NCBI GenBank assembly: GCA_020632955.1
Contig: JACKEO010000005.1
Span: 62,001-126,000 of the forward strand
Direction: 5' to 3'
Origin: Alphaproteobacteria bacterium
GTDB lineage: Bacteria; Myxococcota_A; UBA796; GCA-2862545
Length of the DNA stretch: 64,000 nt
Part shown: in pieces, positions 1 to 8,416 of the stretch
How positions within the stretch are numbered: position 1 is the first letter of the stretch
Layout of the letters: every line of letters begins with the position of its first letter
Translations under genes and position numbers: made by a program
Notes under the pieces: generated by a model
What the model was told of the DNA's origin: nothing
What the model saw: the letters and a program-made list of their open reading frames with translations, nothing else
Database searches by the model: none

Positions 1-1205
1 CCGTTGCCCGTCTGCGCGAGGGTGCGCATCATGCGGGCGTAGAGCTCGCGGGCCTTCACGGTCTTGAGCGCCTTGCCCTCGGCCTCGTAGGCCTCGTAGC
101 GGGCCTCGAAGGCCGGGCCCCAGGTGTCGACGAGGTCGGGGACCTCCTTGGGGTCGAAGAGCGACCAGTCACCGCCGGCCTCCACCCGCCGCATGAACAG
201 GTCGGGGACCCAGTTGGCGATGTTGAGGTTGTAGGTGCGCCGGGCCTCGTCGCCGGTGTTCTCGCGCAGCTCGAGGAAGGCCTCGATGTCGCCGTGCCAG
301 GGCTCCAGGTAGACGCAGCAGGCGCCCTTGCGACGACCGCCCTGGTTCACGGCGGCGACGCTGGCGTCGAGGGTGTTCAGGAAGGGGACGATGCCGTTCG
401 ACAGGCCGTTCGTGCCCTTGATGTGGCTGCCCTGGCTGCGCACGCGGGTGTACGACAGGCCGATGCCGCCCGCGAACTTCGAGAGCATCGCGATGTCGGC
501 GTAGCGCTTGTAGATGTCGCGCAGGTCGTCGGCCGGGCTGTCGAGCAGGAAGCACGACGAGAGCTGCTCGCGGGTGGTGCCCGCGTTGAACAGCGTGGGG
601 CTCGACGGCAGGTAGTCGTGGTGGGAGAAGACCTCGTAGAGCTCGAGGGCGTCGGCCAGCTCGTCGCTGACGCCGCAGGCCACGCGCAGGAAGAAGTACT
701 GCGGGGTCTCGAGCACGGTGCGGCGCTCGGGGTGGCGCAGCAGGTAGCGGTCGCGCACGGTCTTCAGGCCGAAGTACTCGAACCAGCCGTCGCGCTCGTC
801 GACCACGGCGGCGTCCAGCGCCTCGGCGTGGGCCGTGACGAAGGCGCGCACGCGCTCGTTCACCAGACCCACCGCGTACGAGGCGGCGATCGAGGACGAG
901 AAGGAGGTGGCGCCCTCCGCGACGGCCTCCTCCCGGATCTCGTCGGCCAGCACGCGGGCGGCGAGCTTGCTGTATTCGGGCTCCTCGAAGGTGCGCGTGG
1001 CGGCGTCGTGGATCACGAGCTCGCGCAGGGCCCCCAGATCGGCGCCGGCGCGGGCGGCCGACAGCACGCGGCGGGTGAGCGCCTCGGGATCGAGGTGGGG
1101 GAGGTCAGCGGCCTTGGGCTGGAGGTAGTCGAGGAGCGGGTGCTGCTCCAGGCTCGGGGCATCGGCGGCGACATCGGCTGGGGTGGTGATCGTCTCGTCC
1201 AGCAC
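1..1205 (-). CDS. nrdA: Ribonucleoside-diphosphate reductase alpha subunit, class I (partial, 3' end outside window)
   Basis: Large subunit of class I ribonucleotide reductase, which reduces ribonucleotides to deoxyribonucleotides for DNA synthesis with a small radical-carrying beta subunit not seen here. About 401 residues are visible. The family signatures are SPTLFNAG, the redox cysteine in SSCFLL, GGIGLSYTRVR, NQGGRRKGACCVYLEPWH and, at the window edge, YARMMRTLAQTGNG. The thiyl-radical cysteine region lies beyond base 1. I chose GTG at 1205 because GGAG sits six bases upstream; the frame is open back to a stop at 1434-1436 but holds no other ATG or GTG. Regulation is probably by NrdR (see 1441-1488). 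The family is certain; class I rather than class II rests on overall resemblance of the N-terminal half. Confidence 0.93.
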   Translation of the reverse strand, partial: MLDETITTPADVAADAPSLEQHPLLDYLQPKAADLPHLDPEALTRRVLSAARAGADLGALRELVIHDAATRTFEEPEYSKLAARVLADEIREEAVAEGATSFSSSIAASYAVGLVNERVRAFVTAHAEALDAAVVDERDGWFEYFGLKTVRDRYLLRHPERRTVLETPQYFFLRVACGVSDELADALELYEVFSHHDYLPSSPTLFNAGTTREQLSSCFLLDSPADDLRDIYKRYADIAMLSKFAGGIGLSYTRVRSQGSHIKGTNGLSNGIVPFLNTLDASVAAVNQGGRRKGACCVYLEPWHGDIEAFLELRENTGDEARRTYNLNIANWVPDLFMRRVEAGGDWSLFDPKEVPDLVDTWGPAFEARYEAYEAEGKALKTVKARELYARMMRTLAQTGN

Positions 1206-1733
1206 GGGGAGCTCCAGCGGGTGGATCGGTGGGAGGGGGGACGCGACCGGACCACGGGCATCACCCCGGAGGGTGCACGGACGTGGACGTGGGGGTGCGG
1301 GGAGGGTCGGGCGGGCGGGGAGGGAGGGCTGCGGGCGGGATCGGGGTCGCGTCCGGCCGGGGGAGCCGGGGGGCGGGGGCGCCGGGCGGCGCGGTGGACG
1401 TCGCGAGGGGGGCCGGGCGGCACCCCGTGAACGTCACGTCCCCCTAGATATAGGTCGTCCGATCCCTGTTCAACACGAGATGTAGGGGTTCGTCGGAAAC
1501 GACGGTGCAACCTCCGGGTGCGCGATCGGATGGACGGACGGTCGCCGGAGGGGCGTGTGGCGCGCGCGGTGCGCTTCACGCAGCCGACACCCGCGCGTCA
1601 CGCGCAAAGTGTCGGTTCGAACGAAAGAGACCCTGCGCGCCACGGCGGGATGCACGCGCGCACGGCGCTCTGGCCTCGTCGTCGGGCAGGGGCGTGCTAG
1701 GCTCGCGCCGCCGTCACGCCACGGGGGTTCGCG
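1206..1733. other. Divergent intergenic region, nrdA / desaturase
   Basis: A 528-base gap between divergent genes. It holds the nrdA leader (1206-1440, very C-rich on the transcribed strand), the NrdR boxes (1441-1488) and, toward the desaturase, a TAGGCT -10-like hexamer at 1698-1703 about 30 bases before the ATG. I see no good -35 for that hexamer. No small gene with a ribosome site and plausible codon use was recognised, and I could not assign a riboswitch to the long leader. Confidence 0.6.
1441..1488 (-). promoter_or_regulatory. Tandem NrdR boxes over the nrdA core promoter
   Basis: Two imperfect palindromes, at plus-strand 1473-1488 and 1441-1456, match the NrdR consensus (acaCwAtATaTwGtgt) at about 11 and 10 of 16 positions. 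They share the core C[GT]AGAT[AG]TAG and start exactly 32 bases apart, three helical turns, which is the usual NrdR spacing. On the minus strand TTGAAC (1473-1468) and TATCTA (1450-1445) form a 17-bp-spaced -35/-10 pair. The second box covers the -10 and the first touches the -35. Repression of nrdA at high dATP/ATP is inferred from the family. The mRNA leader to the GTG start would be about 230 bases. Confidence 0.75.
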
Positions 1734-2642
1734 ATGAACGCGGTCGACTCGTCCAATGCCTACGCCGACCAGAAGGTCTTCGTGCCAGGGCCCTACGACG
1801 GGCGCTTCTGGACCCTCTGGAACTGGATCGTCATCCCCACCCTGGTGGCCGTCACGATCGCCTTCCGGCTGGTGCGCCTGGTGCGGTGGCCGTGGGTGCT
1901 CGTCAGCTACTGGCTGATGATCACCGGCGCCACGCTGGGCTTCCACCGCTACTTCTCGCACGCCTCCTTCAAGACCTCGCGGCCCTTCCAGTTCCTGCTG
2001 GGCCTGCTGGGCTGCTACTCGGGCCAGACGGGCCCGATCTCGTGGGAGCTCACCCACCGCGACCACCACCGCCTGTGCGAGGTGGACGGCGACCCCCACT
2101 CCATCCACGGCGGCTTCTGGCACGCCCACGGCTTCTTCCTCTGGGACTACCCGGCCCGCTGGACGGACTTCCGCCGCAGCAAGTGGGCGAAGTACCCGGA
2201 GATCGTGTGGCTCGAGAAGTGGGCGCCCGCCCTGTACTACCTGTTCGGCGGCGCCATCTTCCTGGTCACCGGCTTCGTCGGCATGGTCTGGTACTGGCTG
2301 GTGCCCACCTTCATCTCGTGGAACGTCACGATGCTGGTGAACTCGTGGGCCCACTCCTGGGGCCGCTACGACTTCAAGGACGTCCACCAGCCCGACGCGT
2401 GCAAGGCCCGCAACCTCGCCTGGGCCACGCCCCTGCTCATGGGCGACAACTGGCACAACAACCACCACGCCTACCCCACGTCGGCCTGGCAGGGCTGGGC
2501 CTGGTGGCAGGTGGACCCCAACGGCCGGATCATCTGGCTGCTCGAGAAGATCGGGGTGGTGTGGGATCCGGTGAAGCCGAGCCGCAAGGTGCTGGAGAAG
2601 GCGAAGGTGGCGGATGCGGAGGTGCCGTCCTTCGCTGAGTAG
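1734..2642 (+). CDS. Acyl-CoA / fatty acid delta-9-type desaturase
   Basis: Membrane di-iron desaturase of 302 residues that inserts a double bond into a saturated acyl chain, tuning membrane fluidity. The three histidine boxes are intact: HRYFSH (71-76), HRDHH (108-112) and HNNHH (241-245), with the family NSWAHSWG motif near 203-210. Hydrophobic segments lie near 30-66, 84-96 and 163-195. Length and motif order match the stearoyl-CoA desaturase-like (DesC/Ole1 desaturase core) family, without the cytochrome b5 tail of the yeast enzyme. It is transcribed away from nrdA and ends at a palindromic hairpin (2682-2703). Acyl-CoA versus lipid-linked substrate cannot be told from sequence. Confidence 0.92.
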   Translation: MNAVDSSNAYADQKVFVPGPYDGRFWTLWNWIVIPTLVAVTIAFRLVRLVRWPWVLVSYWLMITGATLGFHRYFSHASFKTSRPFQFLLGLLGCYSGQTGPISWELTHRDHHRLCEVDGDPHSIHGGFWHAHGFFLWDYPARWTDFRRSKWAKYPEIVWLEKWAPALYYLFGGAIFLVTGFVGMVWYWLVPTFISWNVTMLVNSWAHSWGRYDFKDVHQPDACKARNLAWATPLLMGDNWHNNHHAYPTSAWQGWAWWQVDPNGRIIWLLEKIGVVWDPVKPSRKVLEKAKVADAEVPSFAE

Positions 2643-2681
2643 TGGCGGGGGACGACACGGAGGCACCGAGGGCGCGGAGGG

Positions 2682-2703
2682 GGGCACGGAGGACTCCGTG
2701 CCC
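2682..2703. terminator. Perfect 22-base palindromic hairpin between convergent genes
   Basis: GGGCACGGAG (2682-2691) pairs perfectly with CTCCGTGCCC (2694-2703) around a central GA. It lies between the stop of the desaturase (2642) and the stop of the minus-strand gene at 2706. There is no T-tract, so it would be a bidirectional, U-tract-less terminator. Confidence 0.5.
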
Positions 2704-2705
2704 GC

Positions 2706-3323
2706 TCAACGTCGAGCCAGCGCCTCGGCAAAGGCCGCCCCGAGGGCCGCTGCGTCGTCCGCGGTGCGGAAGAGGCGCGTGGGCACCCGGCGCAGGCTCA
2801 TCCGCAGCGTGCCCGCCTGCCAGGTCGGGTCGTAGGCGCAGGCTGTCGGCCAGGCTGCGTGGAGCTTCGTGGCCGGCTCGGGCACCTCGAGCAGACCGGT
2901 CTCGTCGAGGAGCTGGTAGAGCGGGTCGAGCTGGGTCTGGAGCTCCCCGGTGCGGCCGTGGTCCTCGTACCAGCCCAGGAAGATCTCGGGGGAGTCGAGG
3001 TCGGTGTCGGGCATCAGGAGGGCGCCGAGGAAGGCCAGGCGCGGCACCTTGGGGGCGCGGCAGCGGTAGGTGCTGCCCTTCTCGAAGGCCGCCGCCGGCG
3101 CGAAGAAGGCCACGAGGTAGTCGGGCGTCCAGCGCTTGGGCTCGCCCCAGGTGGGTGCGAGCTCGGTGTGCATGGACTGCCCCCGAGGGCGCAGGCGTCG
3201 CCAGGCCGCGGGCGACCTGTGCAGCACGTCGGCCAGCTCGTCGAGCAGGCTCGCCACCTCCTCGTGGTAGGCGCGGACGTAGGCGATGGCGTCGAGGTAG
3301 CCCTGGTGCGGATCGGTGGTCAT
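2706..3323 (-). CDS. Conserved-looking hypothetical protein, partner of the nuclease-like gene
   Basis: A 205-residue soluble protein with no recognised family. It has an N-terminal helical region with acidic pairs (about residues 8-40), a central region with a WYEDHGRTGELQTQLDPLY stretch (about 117-135), and an Ala-rich C-terminus. No signal peptide or membrane segment is visible. Its ATG (3323-3321) overlaps the TGA of the upstream gene by four bases (ATGA), so the two are probably translationally coupled and act together. The upstream product looks like a PD-(D/E)XK fold protein, so this could be a partner or regulator of a DNA-acting protein. That function is inference from adjacency only. 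Confidence 0.75.
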   Translation of the reverse strand: MTTDPHQGYLDAIAYVRAYHEEVASLLDELADVLHRSPAAWRRLRPRGQSMHTELAPTWGEPKRWTPDYLVAFFAPAAAFEKGSTYRCRAPKVPRLAFLGALLMPDTDLDSPEIFLGWYEDHGRTGELQTQLDPLYQLLDETGLLEVPEPATKLHAAWPTACAYDPTWQAGTLRMSLRRVPTRLFRTADDAAALGAAFAEALARR

Positions 3324-4009
3324 CGGAGCCTCCAGGGGGACGGCAGGGCGGGCGCGACGAGGCGCTGGAAGGGGCGGGCGCGGAAGAAGGCGGCGTGGGC
3401 GGGGGCCGTGGGCGGGGTGGGCGGCCAGCCCTGGAACGGACGTGCCCGCTCGCCGGCCCGCGCCAGGAGGGCCGCGAGGTCGGTGTGGATCGCGTGCTCC
3501 GCGGGGCTTCGTGGAGGGGGCAACGCCGGCAGGATCTCGCGCCAGCGGAGGCTGCGCACCTCGCGGGACGACGGAGGTGGCGGCGCGTCGTCGAGGTGGT
3601 CGAGGTCGTCGGCCACCTGCGCCACGATCGCGGTGGGGGCGAGGCGGTCGCGCGTCAGCGTCACCAGCACGCGACGGGCGCGCGGGTGCTCCCGGGCCAG
3701 CCAGCGCCACTCCCGGCCGAGCTGCCGGTCGCCGAAGCCGCTGTCGAGCTTGGCCTCCACGAGCACCGCCATCCGGTCGTAGCGCAGCACCACGTCGGGC
3801 TCGGTGCCGTCGCGCAGCGGCCAGAAGTCCACCGACACGGAGCCCTTCGGTGCGGGGAGCCCGAGCGCGCCGAGGAGCGGGCCGATGCCGTGGTCCACGG
3901 GCAGGTACCGCAGCAGGCCGAAGACGTGCGACGTGAGCACGTCCTCCACGCGGGCGAGCTCCACCGCCGTGCCGAAGACCCCGGGCTTGCGAAGCCACGC
4001 CTCCAGCAC
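3320..4009 (-). CDS. PD-(D/E)XK nuclease-superfamily-like protein
   Basis: A 229-residue cytoplasmic protein. The central segment TEPDVVLRYDRMAVLVEAK has the layout of a PD-(D/E)XK core: an Asp in PDVVL on one strand, then EAK (E-x-K) on the next after about twelve residues. A following QLGREWRW helix could supply the usual glutamine. That suggests a restriction-like fold, though catalysis is unproven. The GTG at 4009 is chosen because GGAGG lies six bases upstream; the frame extends further 5' without a comparable ribosome site. It overlaps the next gene by ATGA. It could be a small defence or repair nuclease, or a domain-only relative; no toxin or methylase gene is adjacent. Confidence 0.7.
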   Translation of the reverse strand: MLEAWLRKPGVFGTAVELARVEDVLTSHVFGLLRYLPVDHGIGPLLGALGLPAPKGSVSVDFWPLRDGTEPDVVLRYDRMAVLVEAKLDSGFGDRQLGREWRWLAREHPRARRVLVTLTRDRLAPTAIVAQVADDLDHLDDAPPPPSSREVRSLRWREILPALPPPRSPAEHAIHTDLAALLARAGERARPFQGWPPTPPTAPAHAAFFRARPFQRLVAPALPSPWRLR

Positions 4010-4130
4010 GGTCCACCTCCCGGGCGCCTCCGTGCCCGGTGGCAGACGCCCGTGCAAGGCGGTTCCCCCCCGGTCTCTCCGCCTCACGCGCAGGCAGATC
4101 GTGCCGATCGGGAAGGTGCGGTCTGCGTGC

Positions 4131-4159
4131 TTGTGGACCGTGGCAGGGCCACGTAGGCT
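4131..4159 (+). promoter_or_regulatory. Sigma-70-type promoter for the MopE-repeat gene
   Basis: TTGTGG (4131-4136) and TAGGCT (4154-4159) are separated by 17 bases. Transcription would start near 4166, giving a very short leader that still contains GGTGAGG before the GTG start at 4180. The same TAGGCT hexamer precedes the desaturase, plsY and rpoN genes. Confidence 0.5.
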
Positions 4160-4179
4160 GTGCCTGCGGTGAGGTGGTG

Positions 4180-7100
4180 GTGGTTCGGAGCTCGGTGCTG
4201 GCGGTGGGGATCTGTGGGATGGTCCTGCCCGTCGCGGCGTGGGGAACCACCTGCGATGACTACGCGGTCGATCCCGCGCCGCCCTTCAACTGCGGACCGA
4301 ACCGTGTGACGCCGGCGGTCAAGGTGCACACCGGCCACACCTCCGTTCTGGGCAACTACGCGCAGTGCACGGCGGCCACACAGAACGGCAACGAACGGAT
4401 CCTTCCCTTCACCTGCGCGGGCGACACGTGGGTGGAGATCCAGATGGTCAACATCACGGAAGACCAGACCATCTTCAAGCAGTGCGACATCGACTTCTTC
4501 GTGCGCGACGACACCTGCAACGGCATCACGGGCTGCCTGGCGTCCAACACGGAGCCCAACCAGGGCGACGGCTACAACTACGTGGCCGACAAGGACTTCT
4601 TCTGCGAGGCCGGGCGCACCTACTGGGTGATCCCCGAGCTCTACATCCGTCAGCTCGCGCCGGGGCTGATGCCGTCGATCTGCGAGAACATCGACGGCTT
4701 CTACGGCGCCTACGTGCGCATGTCGGCGTACTGCGACGAGATCTGCGGCGACGGCTACGACAACGACGGGAACGGAGCGACCGACGACGCCGACCCCGCC
4801 TGCGCCGGCGAGGTCGAGGACTGCGACGACACTGTCGACAACGACGACGACGACAAGGTCGACTGCGACGACCCCGACTGCGCCGAGACGCCGGAGTGCT
4901 GCGACAAGGACGGCGACCTGCAGTTCGCCGAGGGCGACTACTGCGGCAACGGGCTCGACTGCGACGACGACGACCCCACGGTGTTCAGCGGCGCGCCGGA
5001 GGTGGTGGCCGACGGCATCGACCAGAACTGCGACGACGCCGACAACTGCTTCCGCGACGCCGACAAGGACGGCTGGGGCAAGGAGAACACGTCGGTGAAG
5101 TCGTCCACCGGGCTCACCTGCGACGCCCTCGACCAGGCGGGCCAGGACGGTGACTGCGACGACGCGAACCCCGACCGCTACCCCACCCACGCCGAGGTGA
5201 TCGCCGACGGGGTCGACCAGGACTGCAACCTGGGCGACCGCTGCTTCCGCGACCTCGACAAGGACACGGTGGGCACCTCGGCCGAGATCGACAGCGCCGA
5301 CCTGGACTGCACCGACGAGGGCGAGTCGGGCCGCGCCGACGACTGCGCCGACAACGACGCCGGCCGGTCGCCGCTGGTGCCCGAGATCCCGGGCGACGAC
5401 ATCGACCAGGACTGCGACCAGGTCGACCACTGCTTCGTGGACGCCGACGACGACGAGTACGGCACCGGCAGCGCCATGCCCTCGGGCACCCTGGACTGCT
5501 TCACCGCCGTGGGCTGGGCGAAGCAGGGGGGCGACTGCAAGCCCGCCGACCCGGCGGTGCACCCCAACGCCACCGAGCTGGTGGCCGACGGCATCGACCA
5601 GGACTGCGACGCCCGCGACATGTGCTGGCGCGACGCCGACGAGGACGGCGTGGGGCGCACCCAGAAGGTGGTGGACGTCAACAACCTCGACTGCACCGAC
5701 ACCCTGGGCCAGTCCGACGTCGACGGCGACTGCGACGACAACGACCCCCTCCGCTACCCGGGCCGGGCCGAGATCGTGGGCGACGGCATCGACCAGGACT
5801 GCCTGGGCGGCGACGCCTGCTACGCCGACATGGACAACGACACCTACGCCGGCTTCAACCCGGTGCTCAGCGCCGACCTGGACTGCACCGACCCCGGGGA
5901 GTTCAAGGTCGCGAGCGACTGCAACGACGACGACCCCGCCATCAAGCCGGGCGCCACCGAGATCCCCTACGACGGCATCGACCAGGACTGCGTGGACGGC
6001 GACCTCGTGGACGTGGACGACGACGGCTGGGACGGCGGGCCGGGCGGCGACGACTGCGACGACGACGACCCCTTCATCCACCCCTTCGCCACCGAGGTCG
6101 TGGGCGACGGCATCGACCAGGACTGCGATCTGGTCGACCACTGCTACGTGGACGACGACGGCGACCTGTACGGTGCGGCGGGCGGCAAGCCGGGTCCCGA
6201 CCTGTTCTGCACGCCGAACGGCTCGATCACCGACGTGGGCGGCGACTGCGACGACGACGACCCCACGGTGCACCCCTTCGCGCCCGAGGTCCCCTACGAC
6301 GACATCGACCAGGACTGCCTCGACGGCGACTGGCGCGACGTGGACGGCGACGGCTTCCCCAAGGGCGACGCCCCGGGCGAGGACTGCGCCGACGGCGTGG
6401 CCGAGGTGAAGCCGGGCGCCACCGAGCTGCCCAACGGCATCGACGACGACTGCAACGGCATCGTGGACGACGGCACGATCTGGGGCGACGACGACGGTGA
6501 CGGCTACGCCGAGGCGGGCGGCGACTGCGACGACACCAACCCGTCCATCCACCCCGGTCGGCCCGAGTTGCCCGACAACCGCGACCAGGACTGCGACGGC
6601 ATCAAGGACGAGGGCACCGAGGCCTACGACGACGACGGCGACGGCCTCTCCGAGAACGAGGGCGACTGCAACGACAGCGACCCCACGCTCACCACCGACT
6701 GCGGCGGCATCCAGGACGACGCGGACGGCGACGGCTACGTCGAGCGTGGCGGCGACTGCGACGACAGCGACCCCACCCGGCACCCGCACGCCGTGGAGCT
6801 CCCCAACGGCGTCGACGACGACTGCAACGGCAAGATCGACGACCGCACCGACCTGTACGACGACGACCTCGACGGCGTGTCGGAGGCCGACGGCGACTGC
6901 GACGACGGCAACCCCGCGCGCGCGCCCGGCAAGACCGAGCTGCCCAACCGCTTCGACGACGACTGCGACGGCATCATCGACGAGGGCACCGAGACGCACG
7001 ACGACGACGGCGACGGCCTGAGCGAGCGCGACGGCGACTGCAACGACGCCGACGACAAGGTCTCGCCGCGGGCCCCCGAGCGGCCGGGCAACGGCATCGA

Positions 7101-7404
7101 CGACGACTGCGACGGCCTGATCGACAGCGACGGCGAGGACGCCGACGGCGACGGACGCACCACGGCCCAGGGCGACTGCGACGACCACAACGGCTGGGTG
7201 CATCCCGAGGCCGACGAGGTCTGCGATCTCGTCGACAACGACTGCGACGGGCAGGTGGACGAGGGGGCCTGCGGCGACGTGGAGGACACGGGCGACAAGA
7301 CGCCGCCGCAGGGCTGCAGCACGGCGCCGCGCTCGCCGGCCTGGCCGCTCCTGCTGGTGCTGGGCGGGATCGCGCGTCGACGGCGCCGCCACGGGGTGCG
7401 ATAG
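4180..7404 (+). CDS. Exported MopE-type metal-binding repeat protein with MYXO-CTERM tail
   Basis: A 1074-residue surface protein. A signal peptide (MVRSSVLAVGIC to about residue 22) is followed by a cysteine-rich domain of about 165 residues that I do not recognise. Then come about 14 units of the MopE pattern: GDCDDxDPxxxPGAxE, then DGIDQDCDG or NGIDDDCNG, often with aromatic-rich linkers. The tail GCS, hydrophobic segment, RRRRRHG is a MYXO-CTERM sorting signal for the outer surface. The Asp-rich loops suggest Ca2+ or other divalent metal binding; copper binding is known only for the methanotroph MopE and should not be assumed. GTG 4180 is preferred for spacing to GAGG at 4171-4174. Two other MopE-repeat proteins lie at 30551 and 41887. 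Confidence 0.88.
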   Translation: MVRSSVLAVGICGMVLPVAAWGTTCDDYAVDPAPPFNCGPNRVTPAVKVHTGHTSVLGNYAQCTAATQNGNERILPFTCAGDTWVEIQMVNITEDQTIFKQCDIDFFVRDDTCNGITGCLASNTEPNQGDGYNYVADKDFFCEAGRTYWVIPELYIRQLAPGLMPSICENIDGFYGAYVRMSAYCDEICGDGYDNDGNGATDDADPACAGEVEDCDDTVDNDDDDKVDCDDPDCAETPECCDKDGDLQFAEGDYCGNGLDCDDDDPTVFSGAPEVVADGIDQNCDDADNCFRDADKDGWGKENTSVKSSTGLTCDALDQAGQDGDCDDANPDRYPTHAEVIADGVDQDCNLGDRCFRDLDKDTVGTSAEIDSADLDCTDEGESGRADDCADNDAGRSPLVPEIPGDDIDQDCDQVDHCFVDADDDEYGTGSAMPSGTLDCFTAVGWAKQGGDCKPADPAVHPNATELVADGIDQDCDARDMCWRDADEDGVGRTQKVVDVNNLDCTDTLGQSDVDGDCDDNDPLRYPGRAEIVGDGIDQDCLGGDACYADMDNDTYAGFNPVLSADLDCTDPGEFKVASDCNDDDPAIKPGATEIPYDGIDQDCVDGDLVDVDDDGWDGGPGGDDCDDDDPFIHPFATEVVGDGIDQDCDLVDHCYVDDDGDLYGAAGGKPGPDLFCTPNGSITDVGGDCDDDDPTVHPFAPEVPYDDIDQDCLDGDWRDVDGDGFPKGDAPGEDCADGVAEVKPGATELPNGIDDDCNGIVDDGTIWGDDDGDGYAEAGGDCDDTNPSIHPGRPELPDNRDQDCDGIKDEGTEAYDDDGDGLSENEGDCNDSDPTLTTDCGGIQDDADGDGYVERGGDCDDSDPTRHPHAVELPNGVDDDCNGKIDDRTDLYDDDLDGVSEADGDCDDGNPARAPGKTELPNRFDDDCDGIIDEGTETHDDDGDGLSERDGDCNDADDKVSPRAPERPGNGIDDDCDGLIDSDGEDADGDGRTTAQGDCDDHNGWVHPEADEVCDLVDNDCDGQVDEGACGDVEDTGDKTPPQGCSTAPRSPAWPLLLVLGGIARRRRRHGVR

Positions 7405-7431
7405 GCCCTCCCCCCTCCCGTCGAGGTCCCC

Positions 7432-8406
7432 ATGGCCGGATCCGGGCTGCTCGCGCTGCTCGACGACCTGACCGCGCTCGCCGACGACCTGGCCACGCTC
7501 ACCGACGACGTGGCGGCGCTGTCGGACGACGTGGCCACGCTGACCGTGGCGGCCGGCAAGAAGACCACGGGGCTGGTCACCGACGACATGGCGGTCACGG
7601 CGGAGCAGACGCTGGGGCTGGCCCACGACCGCGAGATCCCGGTGGTGCTGGCGGTGGCCCGGGGCTCGCTGTTCAACAAGTGCGTGGTGCTGGCCCCCGG
7701 CGCGCTGCTCCTCGACGCGGTGGCGCCGTGGGCCATCGGCCCGCTGCTCATGGCGGGCGGGCTCTTCCTCTGCTTCGAGGGGGTGGAGAAGCTGGTGCAC
7801 AAGGTGCGCCCCCACGGGGAGCACGGCGGGCACGGCGGCGAGGGCCACGCGCCGCCCCGTCGCGTGGAGGACCCGGTCGCCTTCGAGGCGCGGCGGGTGA
7901 AGGGCGCCATCCGCACCGACCTGATCCTGTCGGCCGAGATCGTCGCCATCACCATGGGCACGGTGCAGGAGGCCGACTTCCTGGTGAAGGCCACCGTGCT
8001 CTACGCCGTGTCTGTGGCGCTCACCGTGGGCGTGTACGGGATCGTCGGCGGGCTGGTGAAGCTCGACGACCTCGGACTGGCGCTGGTGCGGCGCGGGGGC
8101 GGCCTCGCCGGTGTGGGGCGCCTGATCGTGCGCGGAACGCCCTGGCTGATGGCCACGATCTCGTGGGTGGGCACGGTGGCCATGCTCGTGGTGGGTGGCC
8201 ACATCCTGCTGGAAGGCATCCCGCCGCTCGAGCACCTGGTGCACGGCCTCGTGCACGGCGTGCCCCACGCGCTGGAGGGCGTGGCCGGCTTCGGGCTGGA
8301 CGTGGCCGTGGGCGCGATCTTCGGGGCGATGGCCTGGGCCGTGGTGGCCACCGGACTGCCCGGGCGCGCCTGGGCCGCGGTGTCGGGCGGAGGCGCCTCG
8401 GACTGA
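7432..8406 (+). CDS. DUF808 (YedI-like) inner-membrane protein
   Basis: A 324-residue polytopic membrane protein. The N-terminus MAGSGLLALLDDLTALADD, the segment KKTTGLVTDDMAVTAEQ and the following multi-helix core match the DUF808/YedI family closely in both order and length. At least five hydrophobic segments are visible from about residue 70 onward. A His-rich stretch (about 122-145) sits between helices. The family has no established biochemical role. It begins 27 bases after the MopE-repeat gene and may be co-transcribed. Its stop is shared in a palindrome with the convergent gene (8403-8416). Confidence 0.88.
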   Translation: MAGSGLLALLDDLTALADDLATLTDDVAALSDDVATLTVAAGKKTTGLVTDDMAVTAEQTLGLAHDREIPVVLAVARGSLFNKCVVLAPGALLLDAVAPWAIGPLLMAGGLFLCFEGVEKLVHKVRPHGEHGGHGGEGHAPPRRVEDPVAFEARRVKGAIRTDLILSAEIVAITMGTVQEADFLVKATVLYAVSVALTVGVYGIVGGLVKLDDLGLALVRRGGGLAGVGRLIVRGTPWLMATISWVGTVAMLVVGGHILLEGIPPLEHLVHGLVHGVPHALEGVAGFGLDVAVGAIFGAMAWAVVATGLPGRAWAAVSGGGASD

Positions 8407-8416
8407 GCGCGCTCAG
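8403..8416. other. 14-base perfect palindrome fusing two convergent stop codons
   Basis: CTGAGCGCGCTCAG contains the TGA of the DUF808 gene (8404-8406) and the complementary TCA of the nucleotidase gene (8413-8415). It leaves only six bases between the two reading frames and is the only candidate for a terminator on either strand. Confidence 0.5.

Noticed and set aside
1..1205. Adenosylcobalamin (class II) ribonucleotide reductase
   Set aside because: The visible N-terminal half resembles class I alpha subunits and the upstream control is NrdR; no cobalamin riboswitch was seen in the leader.
1500..1733. Small plus-strand reading frames before the desaturase gene
   Set aside because: They overlap the promoter region and lack ribosome sites, domains or coding bias.
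2682..2703. Transposon end or insertion site
   Set aside because: It is a short hairpin between convergent genes, with no target duplication or transposase gene.
4180..7404. Copper-binding function assigned to the MopE repeats
   Set aside because: Copper binding is known for one methanotroph protein; the Asp-rich motif alone is equally compatible with calcium.
4084..8268. A very long open frame on the minus strand across the MopE-repeat gene
   Set aside because: It is created by GAC/GTC-rich repeats; the reverse strand reads Val-Ala-rich low complexity without any domain, and the plus strand has a clear protein.
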